Shown in pieces: positions 34,305 to 43,032 of a stretch of 56,441 nucleotides of DNA. The stretch is from assembly GCA_947442505.1 (NCBI GenBank), contig CANEVR010000010.1, positions 1 to 56,441 on the forward strand. The letters are read 5' to 3'. The position numbers and the translations under genes are program-made. The number at the start of each line of letters is the position of its first letter. Within the stretch, counting starts at the first letter, position 1. This stretch comes from Flavobacteriales bacterium. Its GTDB lineage: Bacteria > Bacteroidota > Bacteroidia > Flavobacteriales_D > Sanyastnellaceae. The notes under the pieces were generated by a model that saw only the letters and a program-made list of their open reading frames with translations, searched no databases and had not been told where the DNA came from.

Positions 34305-35988
34305 TTATCTTCTCAAATGGGGATGTTGAAATCCCTTCTTCAGTTTCAATAGTCAAAAAATAAGTTCCTTGGGGCAAAAGTCCCACGGATAATTGAACAT
34401 AATTTTTATTCCAACTTTGCGTCCAACCAATGCTTGATACCAACTGACCCGATGCGTTTGTAACACGCAATGATTTCACCAAAGCACCCTTGGTCTTCAC
34501 ATTGATAATATCCTTAGCTGGGTTTGGGAAAATACAATCCAATTGTTTATTGGGCAATCCTTCATTTTCAAGCAATAGGTTGTATGCCCACCAAAAATCT
34601 GGAATTCCATATCCCAAATCCGCGTTATGGTTGGGAAAAAGACTTCCTGTCTTCTCGATTGCTCCCCTCACGCTAAATGGAGATGCTTGATCAAAAGCTG
34701 AAAGCAGAGATGCGGTTGAACCGGCTATGATTGGGCCGCTATATGATGTGCCATTGCCCTTTCCAACTTTATCATTTGAAAAAGGATAATAAGTCTTTAC
34801 TCCCATTGCTGAAACATTGGGTTTCACCCTGCCGTCATAGGTAGGTCCATGAGAAGAGAAGCCAGCCACCTTCATGGTACTGTCCACAGCTCCAACGGTC
34901 AATATCCCGTCTGCATCTGCAGGAGATGTAATATAATGCCATGCTCCATTGCCTGAATTGCCAGCACTATTCACAACGATGACACCCTTCTTGGCCAACT
35001 TCTCAGCCGCAATGCTGGCCCTTGAAACTTTACCCGTCATATCTGAATATTGATAATTCATTGTTGTATCATCAAACAACGAGTATCCCAAGGACGAATT
35101 GATAACATCCAATCCCAAAGAATCTGCTAGCTCTGCCGCTGCAACCCAATTGTCTTCCTCAATTCTATATTCTGAATCGACATCTTCAGTTTGAAACAAA
35201 TGATAGTTGGCCAACGGTGCAGCTCCAATAAACTGATCTTGCATAAAACCAGCCATGATACCCCAAACATAAGTACCGTGTGTACTTTTATCAAAGACAT
35301 TGGGCATTTGTGGATTGACAAAATCACGGGTCATGACCAATCTGCCCTCATCCCGAATGGCTGCAAATGCTCTCATTTGATCAGCACCCAACCATCCACT
35401 GTCAAATATGCCAACATCAACGCCTTGACCCTGAAAACCTGCCTCATGCAGACGGGTAGTGTTTACCATATTGAGCTGATGAAATCCCCATCCGTAACCA
35501 TTTTGATTGGGAAGAGACAACTCAATGGGACCCAACTCATCTTCTTGTTTCAATCGTCGCTTTCCTGCCTCTACTTCGTTGATGGAAAAATTTTTCACTT
35601 CTTGAACATAGGGCAAGGAAGCAATTTGTTCTGTGGCCGAAACTTGGGCGGCGCTGTCCAAAAGAGAAAGATTCACCGTCATGCTATTGAACCATTTGGA
35701 TGCATGATGCACAACACCGCCACTGATCTGTAAAACGCCTTGTACATATTGAGGATTGACTGGCAGGTCTTCTTCAATGATCTGAATACCCAATTTTAAT
35801 CTTCGTTCTAATGATTTAGAAGATAAAAAAGCTTGCGGATAATCCAATTGAAATGGCGTTCCCAATTTGTCCTTAAAAACAACATAGTAAAAACCAGGAG
35901 CATTCTGACACCAGCTCACCGAATGGGCTAGCCAAAATGCGATTATCACGAACGCAAATGGCTTGAATTTAATTCTTGGGTTCATCAA
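34297..35988 (-). CDS. Secreted S8 (subtilisin-like) serine protease with T9SS C-terminal sorting domain
   Basis: A 563-aa protease. After a signal peptide (about residues 1-28) comes a propeptide-like region, then the catalytic domain: aspartate in VDVGIFDSGW (about residue 197), histidine in STHGTYVWGIMAG (about 237), oxyanion asparagine in VVNSAGNSGNG and serine in NGTSYSGPIIAGS (about 414). The last 80 residues (IFPNPAKDIINVKTKG ... GQLVSSIG ... LPQGTYFLTIET) are a type A T9SS sorting domain, so the protein is sent across the outer membrane by the type IX system and its tail removed. It overlaps both neighbours by 20 and 8 bases. Confidence 0.93.
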   Translation of the reverse strand: MMNPRIKFKPFAFVIIAFWLAHSVSWCQNAPGFYYVVFKDKLGTPFQLDYPQAFLSSKSLERRLKLGIQIIEEDLPVNPQYVQGVLQISGGVVHHASKWFNSMTVNLSLLDSAAQVSATEQIASLPYVQEVKNFSINEVEAGKRRLKQEDELGPIELSLPNQNGYGWGFHQLNMVNTTRLHEAGFQGQGVDVGIFDSGWLGADQMRAFAAIRDEGRLVMTRDFVNPQMPNVFDKSTHGTYVWGIMAGFMQDQFIGAAPLANYHLFQTEDVDSEYRIEEDNWVAAAELADSLGLDVINSSLGYSLFDDTTMNYQYSDMTGKVSRASIAAEKLAKKGVIVVNSAGNSGNGAWHYITSPADADGILTVGAVDSTMKVAGFSSHGPTYDGRVKPNVSAMGVKTYYPFSNDKVGKGNGTSYSGPIIAGSTASLLSAFDQASPFSVRGAIEKTGSLFPNHNADLGYGIPDFWWAYNLLLENEGLPNKQLDCIFPNPAKDIINVKTKGALVKSLRVTNASGQLVSSIGWTQSWNKNYVQLSVGLLPQGTYFLTIETEEGISTSPFEKINE

Positions 35989-37051
35989 TCAGCTTACCAT
36001 TTTCCCAATGCTCAATTTTTTCAATATCACCATTGGGTTTTCTAAAAATAATTTTTCCCTCGTACACATCATGCAAGTACTCACCCTCCACTTTGGCTAT
36101 TGTACCAGACAATTTTTCTCTTTGATAAATACCGATTTTCTTATCCTCTTCCGAACCAGGAACCATTTCAAACTTCCCAACATCATAATATTCTTTGAAC
36201 CCACCCTCTTTTTTTCCATCGATATATGTGCACATCAATTTTGGGATTCCACTATCATAGTAATCTTCAACTTCTGCATTGATGTAAATCTTCTTCACGA
36301 CCTTTCCTTTGTCATAATGTACAAAAGCTTCCTGCTTTCCTTGGGCATTCATAAACTTCCACACCTTATCATAGTTGCCATAATAATACTCTCCCTGCAT
36401 TTTGGGTTTTCCATCGTCAAAGTAATACTTGGCCATTCCGTGCATGGAACCCTTCTCATAATTGCATTCTCTAATTTTCTTGCCGGCTTCGTTCCATTCT
36501 ATGTAATCTCCATGCAGTTCGCCGTTGAGATAAAAACAAGACGAGACCTTGGTTCCATTGGCCAAATACAATTCATAATAGCCTTCGCGCTTTCCGGCCT
36601 TTAAGTTCTCAATTGTTGAAATGGCTCCGTTCTGGTGGTACAGTTTCCACAATCCATCCTTGGTTCTTTTCCATTTGCCGTCCTGTAAATTGCCGACATA
36701 ATTACCTTCCGCCATAACTTGGCCATTGGCGTAAAACATTTTGACAAAATTGATGGTGCTGTCCTGAATATGGTCTACTTGAGAAATCAATTGAGCATCC
36801 TGATCATAGAAATTCCAAACCCCAATGGGTGTTCCATGATTGTATTGCCCTTTGTAATAAACGATATCAGGTTTGTTTTTATAAACGCGATACCAATCCC
36901 CATGGCGTTTTCCCGATCCGTCCAACACATTATAATCTTTTCCATAGGAGCCTTGAGGCAATGAAATTTTGGGCTGAGCACAGGCAACCGAGCCGATGAA
37001 AACAAAAAAGACCAGAATAAATCCTTTCAAAACCTTATTCAAATCATTCAT
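35969..37051 (-). CDS. Secreted YwqK/MORN-like repeat protein
   Basis: A 360-aa exported protein: signal peptide MNDLNKVLKGFILVFFVFIGSVACAQ, then eight or so units such as GDWYRVYKNKPDIVYYKGQYNHG, GVWNFYDQDAQLISQV, GLWKLYHQNGAISTIENLKAG, GDYIEWNEAGKKIRECNYEKG and GMAKYYFDDGKPKMQGEY, each about 22-24 residues, of the YwqK/MORN type. A cysteine at residue 24 could be a lipobox (GSVAC), so it may be lipid-anchored. A longer reading would run through the mdh promoter and is rejected. First gene of the operon with the T9SS subtilase; a near-consensus CATATTTG (minus strand, plus 37082-37089) may be its -7 element. Confidence 0.8.
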   Translation of the reverse strand: MNDLNKVLKGFILVFFVFIGSVACAQPKISLPQGSYGKDYNVLDGSGKRHGDWYRVYKNKPDIVYYKGQYNHGTPIGVWNFYDQDAQLISQVDHIQDSTINFVKMFYANGQVMAEGNYVGNLQDGKWKRTKDGLWKLYHQNGAISTIENLKAGKREGYYELYLANGTKVSSCFYLNGELHGDYIEWNEAGKKIRECNYEKGSMHGMAKYYFDDGKPKMQGEYYYGNYDKVWKFMNAQGKQEAFVHYDKGKVVKKIYINAEVEDYYDSGIPKLMCTYIDGKKEGGFKEYYDVGKFEMVPGSEEDKKIGIYQREKLSGTIAKVEGEYLHDVYEGKIIFRKPNGDIEKIEHWENGKLIDEPKN

Positions 37052-37141
37052 AATAAAAATTTTAATGATGATTGTTACGTGCAAATATGGTTCCTTAACG
37101 TAATATTGCCATCGAAAATTTCTCAAGAAAAAATAAAAACC

Positions 37142-38080
37142 ATGAAAGTTACCGTTGTAGGCGCTGGAAATGTTGGAGCAACATGCGCTGATGTGCTCGC
37201 TCACCGCGAGATTGCCAATGAAATTGTATTGGTAGATATCAAACCTGGATTTGCTGAAGGCAAAGCGTTGGATATTTGGCAAACATCTCCCATCAACCTT
37301 TATGATAGCCGCACTGTAGGTTCTACAGGAGATTATGCTAAAACAGCAGGATCTGATGTTGTTGTCATCACAAGTGGACTACCGCGCAAGCCTGGTATGA
37401 GCCGTGATGATTTGATCGCGACCAACGCAGGTATTGTAAAAACTGTAACTGAGAATATCATTCAACATAGCCCCAATGCCATCATTGTTGTGGTTTCAAA
37501 CCCGTTGGATGTTATGACTTATTGCGCTTACTTATCAGCAAAAGTACCGAGCAATCGCGTATTTGGTATGGCTGGTATCTTGGATACTGCTCGCTACCGT
37601 GCATTTTTGGCTGAGGCATTGAATTGTTCACCAAAAGATATCCAAGCTGTTTTAATGGGCGGACATGGAGATACCATGGTTCCACTTCCCCGTTACACCA
37701 CAGTAGGTGGTATACCAGTTACAGAATTGATTGAGAAAGATAAATTGGATGCCATTGTTGAGCGCACCAAAGTAGGCGGTGGAGAAATTGTCAATCTTTT
37801 GGGTACCTCTGCATGGTATGCACCTGGTGCAGCTGCAGCTCAAATGGTAGAAGCCATTGTTCGTGATCAAAAGCGCATCTTCCCATGCTGCGTATGGTTG
37901 CAAGGTGAGTACGGTTTGAAAGATATCTATTTGGGTGTACCTGTTGTCTTGGGTAAAAATGGTATCGAGAAAATCATTGAATTGCAATTGAACGCTGAAG
38001 AGAAAGCGCTTTTGGATTCATCGGCCAAGGCTGTAAAAGAAGTAATGGAAGTATTGGACAAAATGAATGCTCAAGCATAA
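37142..38080 (+). CDS. mdh: Malate dehydrogenase (LDH-like type)
   Basis: A 312-aa NAD-dependent enzyme of the TCA cycle. The Rossmann loop GAGNVGATCADVLA, the substrate-specificity loop SGLPRKPGMSRDDL (two arginines, malate-type), VVSNPLDVMTY and the catalytic GGHGDTMVPLPRY are all clear. The ATG of MKVTVVGAG is used; an upstream in-frame start would add 21 residues with no family counterpart. TAATATTG at 37101-37108 is a possible -7 element. A strong hairpin terminator follows the gene. Confidence 0.95.
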   Translation: MKVTVVGAGNVGATCADVLAHREIANEIVLVDIKPGFAEGKALDIWQTSPINLYDSRTVGSTGDYAKTAGSDVVVITSGLPRKPGMSRDDLIATNAGIVKTVTENIIQHSPNAIIVVVSNPLDVMTYCAYLSAKVPSNRVFGMAGILDTARYRAFLAEALNCSPKDIQAVLMGGHGDTMVPLPRYTTVGGIPVTELIEKDKLDAIVERTKVGGGEIVNLLGTSAWYAPGAAAAQMVEAIVRDQKRIFPCCVWLQGEYGLKDIYLGVPVVLGKNGIEKIIELQLNAEEKALLDSSAKAVKEVMEVLDKMNAQA

Positions 38081-38100
38081 TCTAGTCTTATCAAAATTAG

Positions 38101-38130
38101 AAAGGTTGTTCTTTTGAACAACCTTTTTTT
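38101..38130 (+). terminator. Rho-independent terminator of mdh
   Basis: AAAGGTTGTTC-TTTT-GAACAACCTTT is a perfect 11-bp stem with a 4-base loop, followed by four more Ts (seven in a row at 38124-38130). The convergent DAO oxidoreductase gene ends at its edge; the T run overlaps the last bases of that gene. Confidence 0.92.
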
Positions 38131-39235
38131 ATTTGGTCAATTTACTCAACTCCTTTCCGACCCAAGTACCAATAGCAACGCCCATTCCGCCCATTCGCAC
38201 ACCGACATAAACACCTTCCTTCATCTTTTGAATGATGGGACCTTTGCTTTTGCCCATGCCCATAATTCCGGACCAACTGTAATCAACCACGATATCTCGC
38301 TTGCCCAAAAGTTCACACAAGAAATTTTTGAGATATTCCTGATTATCCAAATTCTCAGCAACAACATCTGTTGACTCTTCCCTCTCAAATAAGTCGCGCC
38401 CCCCGCCTATTAACACTCTTTTCCCAATGCTTCTCAAGTAGACATAGCCCTCTCTGATGTGAAAACTTTGATGCCAAGGTCTCTCTAAAATCTCGTTGGT
38501 TACCAATACCTGATTCCGAGCTGGTATCACATCCAAATCAGGCAACAATTGACGCGCAAATCCATTGGTACAAACAACAATATTTTTTACAGCAACCTCC
38601 TTTCCTCTGATGACCAAACCAGGACCATTTATATCCAAACGATCTATGGTTAAACCATACCTAAATTCCACCCCAATGGCCGCGCATTTCCGTTGCCAGG
38701 CCTGAATCATTTTTCCAGGGTGCAAGATGCCTTCACCCTTTATTCTTACCACTGATTGCACGCCTTGAAATCCCCAATCATTGGTGGTGTATGCGTATGG
38801 CTTAAACTCCAAAAATTCCGCTGCTTGGTCGTTGAGTTGATTCAATGCCCCTTCCACTTCTTGGCTCAAATCATTATTATCCTTTAGAAAAATCTCAAAT
38901 CCATCATTTTGGTAAAAATCCATTTCGTCATCTGAAATATAGGATCTCAGCAATTCCAGACCTCTCCAACGCATGGCCATGGTGGAAAAGACTTGATCAG
39001 CGGGTTGGTTTTTCAAATCAGATAAAATTTCAGACGGGCTGCCAAAGCAGGCAAATCCTGCATTTCGGGTAGATGCTCCAAAAGAAACAAAATCTCTTTC
39101 AAAAACAACAACACGTGCATCGGGGTGTTCCAATTGAATGTGATAAGCCGCACTCAAACCGACAATTCCACCACCTATGATGGCAAAATCAATATTTTTT
39201 AACCAAATTTCGTGTTCCCAATAACTAAAATTCAT
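38129..39235 (-). CDS. FAD-dependent oxidoreductase of the DAO family
   Basis: A 368-aa flavoenzyme. The dinucleotide-binding fold is at the N terminus (DFAIIGGGIVGLSAAYHIQLEHP, with VVVFERDF at the end of the second strand), then the DAO-type ASTRNAGFACFGSPSEIL segment, a substrate-domain beta sheet and a C-terminal WSGIMGMGKSKGPI ... VYVGVRMGGMGVAIGTWVGKEL FAD contact. It resembles amine or glycine/D-amino-acid oxidases; substrate unknown. I use MNFSYWEHEIW; two in-frame ATGs further up (39256, 39277) lie in the 44-base gap to the divergent gene and are less likely. Confidence 0.85.
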   Translation of the reverse strand: MNFSYWEHEIWLKNIDFAIIGGGIVGLSAAYHIQLEHPDARVVVFERDFVSFGASTRNAGFACFGSPSEILSDLKNQPADQVFSTMAMRWRGLELLRSYISDDEMDFYQNDGFEIFLKDNNDLSQEVEGALNQLNDQAAEFLEFKPYAYTTNDWGFQGVQSVVRIKGEGILHPGKMIQAWQRKCAAIGVEFRYGLTIDRLDINGPGLVIRGKEVAVKNIVVCTNGFARQLLPDLDVIPARNQVLVTNEILERPWHQSFHIREGYVYLRSIGKRVLIGGGRDLFEREESTDVVAENLDNQEYLKNFLCELLGKRDIVVDYSWSGIMGMGKSKGPIIQKMKEGVYVGVRMGGMGVAIGTWVGKELSKLTK

Positions 39236-39279
39236 ATTTTTACGTATAGAAATCATGCTAAGATAAAAGCAGGTCATTC

Positions 39280-42042
39280 ATGAATTACACGAGCGCTATC
39301 AAATATTCCTTTTTGGTCATTGCCTTCATTACTTTGAATGCATTGAAAAGCTTGTCACAAAACAACAGTGTGATTACACTGTTGATTACACTCAAAGACG
39401 AAGAAAACGAAACCAAGTTGGGCGGTGCTTCCATGACCATTTACAAGAATGGCGGTCAATTTGAGGCCCTGACCATACCTGAAAGTGGAAAGATCAAAAA
39501 AGAATTGCAGCTTGGTCATACTTACGACATCAAATTTGCCAAAGAGGGTTATGCCCAGAAAATTGCCCGAATAGACACCCGCAATGTGCCTAAAGAAGAG
39601 CAGCCTGGTGGATATGAGTTTACGATGGAGGTGTTTTTATTCAAGCCACCATCCGGTTTCAATACGGATATTTTGAAAGAACCCGCTGCCAAGGCCATCT
39701 ACATGAGCGACATTGATAAAGTGGATTGGGATGAAGAGTACATTCGGAAGCAAAAAGAAAAAATTGATGCGGAGTGGAAGCGTGTTAAAGACGCTCGCAA
39801 AGCAGATGAAGCCAAATACAAAGAATTTGACAAGCTCATAGCAGAAGGTGATGATGAAGTCATTGTGAAGCGCTATGAAACTGCAATTGCCAGGTATGAG
39901 GCTGCTCAAAGACTCTTCCCAGGGGATGCCTTACCCAAGCAAAAAATTGCCAAAGTTCAAGAGCTGATGGGCCAGGCGGATGAAGCCAAAAAAGAGGAGG
40001 CACGATACCGCATGTTATTAATTGATGGTGAAGAAGCCATGAAAAACAGTCAATGGGAAGTTGCTCAGGCCAAATTCAATGAGGCCAAGAAAATGAAGCC
40101 CAAGGAAAAGGAGCCCAATGAGAAATTGGCTGAATTGGACAAACGCATGAAAAACGCAGCCAAGTATGCGCAATATGATGCTGTGATTAAGGATGCCAAT
40201 CGTTTGTTTGATGCAGAAAAATGGGAGGAATGTATGGCCAAATACAAAGAGGCCAGCAACATGATGCCACAAGAAACCTATCCAAAAGAACGATTTGCCC
40301 GAGCCAAAGAATTGTTGGATAAGTCAAAATTGGATGCAGAAGCACAAAACAAAAAAAACAAGCGCTACAGTGAATTGATGGCTTTGGGTCAGAAAGGAAT
40401 CGATAAAAAAGATTATACCACAGCCATTGTGCAATTCCAAGAAGCAGCCAATTTGAAACCTGAGGAGAAATTACCAAAGGATAAGATTGATGAAATCAAT
40501 CGTTTATTAAAGGAGCAAGAGGATGCCATACAAGCAAAGAAAGTCAAGGAAAAAGATGATTTAGAGGCCGCTAGAAAAAGGAAAGAATATGATGCTGTTT
40601 TAAAAAACGCGGATGAAATGTTCAAATCAGCAGCATCCAAAGATTTGGCTAAACTTTCGCAATCGAAGGAATTTTACAACCAGGCATTGGCCATCTTACC
40701 AGCTGAGGCATATCCCAAATCCCAAATTGCAGAAGTAGAATCGCTCATTACCAAGTTAAAAAGCGAAATGAATGCGGCTGAACTTGAAAAACAAATGAAG
40801 GAAGCTGAGCGTCTCAAGAAAGAGGCTGAAATGAAACAGGCTTTAATTGATCAGGAGGAACGCGCATTGGCTGAGCGCAGAAGAAGGGAAGAGGAAGAAG
40901 CTGAGAAGAAAAGAAAGTTAGACGAAGCATTGAACAGCGCTGTCAAAGGTGGCGGAGGTGGAAACATGAGTGGAAGTGCTGCGGAAGATGCGTTGGATGC
41001 TTTTTACAGAGAAGCGCGCAAACAAAGATCACAGTTGCGTGCAGATTCCATAGAGCAAGAGAAAAGAAAATTCCACAACTATGATCGCTATTTCAGCAAG
41101 AAAAATGAAATGCGTCAAGAAGAAACCATCAAAGACTTAAATGAAATTTCTGAGTATTCTACTCGCATTCATATACGCGGAGGTAAAATTCATGAAGTAA
41201 ATGTTCAATCCACCCAAGAACAAAATGCTGCATTTGCGGAAACGAATAAAAAACTACTCCTTTCATCTGTCAAACAAAGGGATGAGCGCATAGAAGATAC
41301 TGAGACATTTAAACAAATGATTTTGAACGTAAAAACCAAGTCGGAAAGCATGCGGGAGAAAAGCAGCCGAATCAGTGTTCAAAAACAAGAGCTTTCCAAT
41401 GAGCAAGCTACCTATCACCAGCGCTCAGTAGACCGAACTAAAATGGCCGTTCGAGATTTAGAACTGCAAAGAAAAGAGGCGGATAAAACATTGACCTTTG
41501 GACAAGAATCCCAACAAGCGCGTGCTGCTGACTTTGTAGAAGCCAATGCCATTCTAAATTCCAACAATGAATATTTGTTATCCGCTGCGGAATCCAAAAG
41601 AGACATGAATATGACCAATGTGTCTAGCCAAAAAGAAAGTTTGATTGCCAATAGTCAAGATAAAAAAGACTTAAGGGATGAAAATCTTATGGCCATTGAT
41701 GATGTCAAGTACAATACTCAGTTGAATCTAAGAGCTAAAAAATCAAGTGCTGAAGAAGAAGGGTTCACCAAACGCGATGATCTTTTCAAATCAGCTGTAT
41801 TGCCCAAGCACCAGACAAGGTCTGAGATTATTGCCAATGTTCAGGAAGAAGAGGATGCCATCACTGAAAGATCATTTGATGTTGGCAATAAAAAAGTACT
41901 TGAAAGAACTGTGAAAACAGAAGGACAAACTTTCGTCTACCGTAAAATTGTTTCTACTGCTGGGGTTTATTATTTCAAAAACGGATTAAGCATTACGGAG
42001 CAAACTTGGAAAGATGAAACAACCGATTTGATGACCAAGTAA
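39280..42042 (+). CDS. Large exported coiled-coil protein with five TPR-like repeats (unrecognised)
   Basis: A 920-aa protein of unknown function. A signal peptide or anchor (residues 1-26) precedes a beta-rich module of carboxypeptidase-regulatory type (30-122, with GASMTIYKNGGQ and GKIKKELQLGHTYDIKFAKEGY). Residues 140-500 hold five degenerate helical repeats of the form ..Y..A..L.P.E.YPK.KI.E...L (about 182-230, 249-290, 305-346, 368-410, 445-490), then a charged coiled coil (500-550), a glycine patch (GGGGGN, 557-562) and a long helical tail. It ends with a compact motif VYYFKNGLSITEQTWKDE. aroQ follows with no gap. I cannot place it in a named family; a structural periplasmic or envelope role is inference. 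Confidence 0.72.
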   Translation: MNYTSAIKYSFLVIAFITLNALKSLSQNNSVITLLITLKDEENETKLGGASMTIYKNGGQFEALTIPESGKIKKELQLGHTYDIKFAKEGYAQKIARIDTRNVPKEEQPGGYEFTMEVFLFKPPSGFNTDILKEPAAKAIYMSDIDKVDWDEEYIRKQKEKIDAEWKRVKDARKADEAKYKEFDKLIAEGDDEVIVKRYETAIARYEAAQRLFPGDALPKQKIAKVQELMGQADEAKKEEARYRMLLIDGEEAMKNSQWEVAQAKFNEAKKMKPKEKEPNEKLAELDKRMKNAAKYAQYDAVIKDANRLFDAEKWEECMAKYKEASNMMPQETYPKERFARAKELLDKSKLDAEAQNKKNKRYSELMALGQKGIDKKDYTTAIVQFQEAANLKPEEKLPKDKIDEINRLLKEQEDAIQAKKVKEKDDLEAARKRKEYDAVLKNADEMFKSAASKDLAKLSQSKEFYNQALAILPAEAYPKSQIAEVESLITKLKSEMNAAELEKQMKEAERLKKEAEMKQALIDQEERALAERRRREEEEAEKKRKLDEALNSAVKGGGGGNMSGSAAEDALDAFYREARKQRSQLRADSIEQEKRKFHNYDRYFSKKNEMRQEETIKDLNEISEYSTRIHIRGGKIHEVNVQSTQEQNAAFAETNKKLLLSSVKQRDERIEDTETFKQMILNVKTKSESMREKSSRISVQKQELSNEQATYHQRSVDRTKMAVRDLELQRKEADKTLTFGQESQQARAADFVEANAILNSNNEYLLSAAESKRDMNMTNVSSQKESLIANSQDKKDLRDENLMAIDDVKYNTQLNLRAKKSSAEEEGFTKRDDLFKSAVLPKHQTRSEIIANVQEEEDAITERSFDVGNKKVLERTVKTEGQTFVYRKIVSTAGVYYFKNGLSITEQTWKDETTDLMTK

Positions 42043-42474
42043 ATGTCCATTAAAATCACAGTCATCAACGGTCCAAATCTAAATCTTCTGCATCTCAGGG
42101 ATAGCCAACTATACGGCAACATAGGATTACCGGAAATTGAATCATCCCTTAAAAACGCCTTTCCGGATATTGCTTTTGATTTTTTCCAATCCAACATAGA
42201 GGGTGAGCTCATTGAGAAAATTCAGAATTGCATTAAAGCACAATCCGCAATCATCATCAATCCTGGTGGATATGCACACACGAGCGTCGCCATTCATGAT
42301 GCATTAGAATTGATTTCATTGCCCAAAATAGAAGTGCATCTATCCAATATTCACAACAGAGAGTCCTACAGACAACACAGCTTAACGGCTGCTGCGTGCC
42401 ACGGCGTCATCGCGGGTCTTAAGGATGAAGGGTATCATTTGGCCGTGCGGGCCATTTTAAACTTAAGCCTTTGA
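42043..42474 (+). CDS. aroQ: Type II 3-dehydroquinate dehydratase
   Basis: A 143-aa enzyme that dehydrates 3-dehydroquinate to 3-dehydroshikimate, acting as a dodecamer. Motifs: INGPNLNLL at the N terminus, R19 and Y24 of the active-site lid (LRDSQLYG), SNIEGELIEKIQ, NPGGYAHTSVAIHDAL and EVHLSNIHNRESYRQHS with the catalytic histidine. The usual SNHEGEL histidine is isoleucine here, a substitution I believe is common in Bacteroidota. It begins on the base after the stop of the 920-aa gene, so it is probably translated from the same message; the PH-like gene overlaps its end by 12 bases. Confidence 0.94.
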   Translation: MSIKITVINGPNLNLLHLRDSQLYGNIGLPEIESSLKNAFPDIAFDFFQSNIEGELIEKIQNCIKAQSAIIINPGGYAHTSVAIHDALELISLPKIEVHLSNIHNRESYRQHSLTAAACHGVIAGLKDEGYHLAVRAILNLSL

Positions 42475-43032
42475 ATAGGCCTTAATGGCACTGTCCATTA
42501 CACGCACTAAATTCTCAGCGGAACGAATGTCCAATTGTTTGCCCACTCGGTAATTCGTCGATCCATGGACAAAGCCAATTCTTTCTCCTCCAATCACCCA
42601 AAAGCTATCATCCAAAAACGCCAAGAAATTACCTGGATCAGATTTGATGATTCCCAATTTTTGAATGGACTTCAATTTCAATTTCTCCTTTTTTCCTTTG
42701 CTTCCAAAAGCGTTTTGAATCTCCATTTCTCCAGGACGAATCCAAATCTTCTCTTTGCCCATTCTTCTCCACAAAAATGCTTTACCAATTCTTACAAAAA
42801 AGTACAACCACAAGGATGTAGATACGATGAAAAAGATCCTATCAGACAACGCCTGTGCGACAACGGCGTAGTAAATAAACACACCGCCACAGTATGCCCA
42901 AGCCAACAACCAACTCAGCAACATACTCAATTTCCATCGCTCTACTTTTTGATCAATCTCAATCTGGATTTCTTGATCTGATGATTTAGTCACCACAATT
43001 CTAGGGGCGATCTGTTGCGTCTGTTTCTTCAT
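42463..43032 (-). CDS. Membrane protein of unknown function with PH-like C-terminal domain
   Basis: A 189-aa protein with two adjacent transmembrane helices (about residues 34-56 and 64-84) and a soluble C-terminal half (95-180) rich in beta strands: IWIRPGEMEIQNAFGSKGKKEKLKLKSIQKLGIIK and FWVIGGERIGFVHGSTNYRVGKQL, closing with a helix. The arrangement resembles bacterial PH-like membrane proteins. No name can be given. It overlaps the end of bshA by 4 bases, so it is co-transcribed with bshA. Confidence 0.68.
   Translation of the reverse strand: MKKQTQQIAPRIVVTKSSDQEIQIEIDQKVERWKLSMLLSWLLAWAYCGGVFIYYAVVAQALSDRIFFIVSTSLWLYFFVRIGKAFLWRRMGKEKIWIRPGEMEIQNAFGSKGKKEKLKLKSIQKLGIIKSDPGNFLAFLDDSFWVIGGERIGFVHGSTNYRVGKQLDIRSAENLVRVMDSAIKAYSKA

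Noticed and set aside
35963-36604. 213-aa hydrophobic frame on the plus strand, looking like a membrane protein
   Set aside because: It is the complement of the YwqK-like repeat gene; its hydrophobicity mirrors the lysine, asparagine and tyrosine codons on the other strand.
35969-37282. Longer reading of the YwqK-like gene running 77 codons further upstream
   Set aside because: The extra part lies over the mdh start region and reads as antisense; the downstream ATG gives a proper signal peptide.
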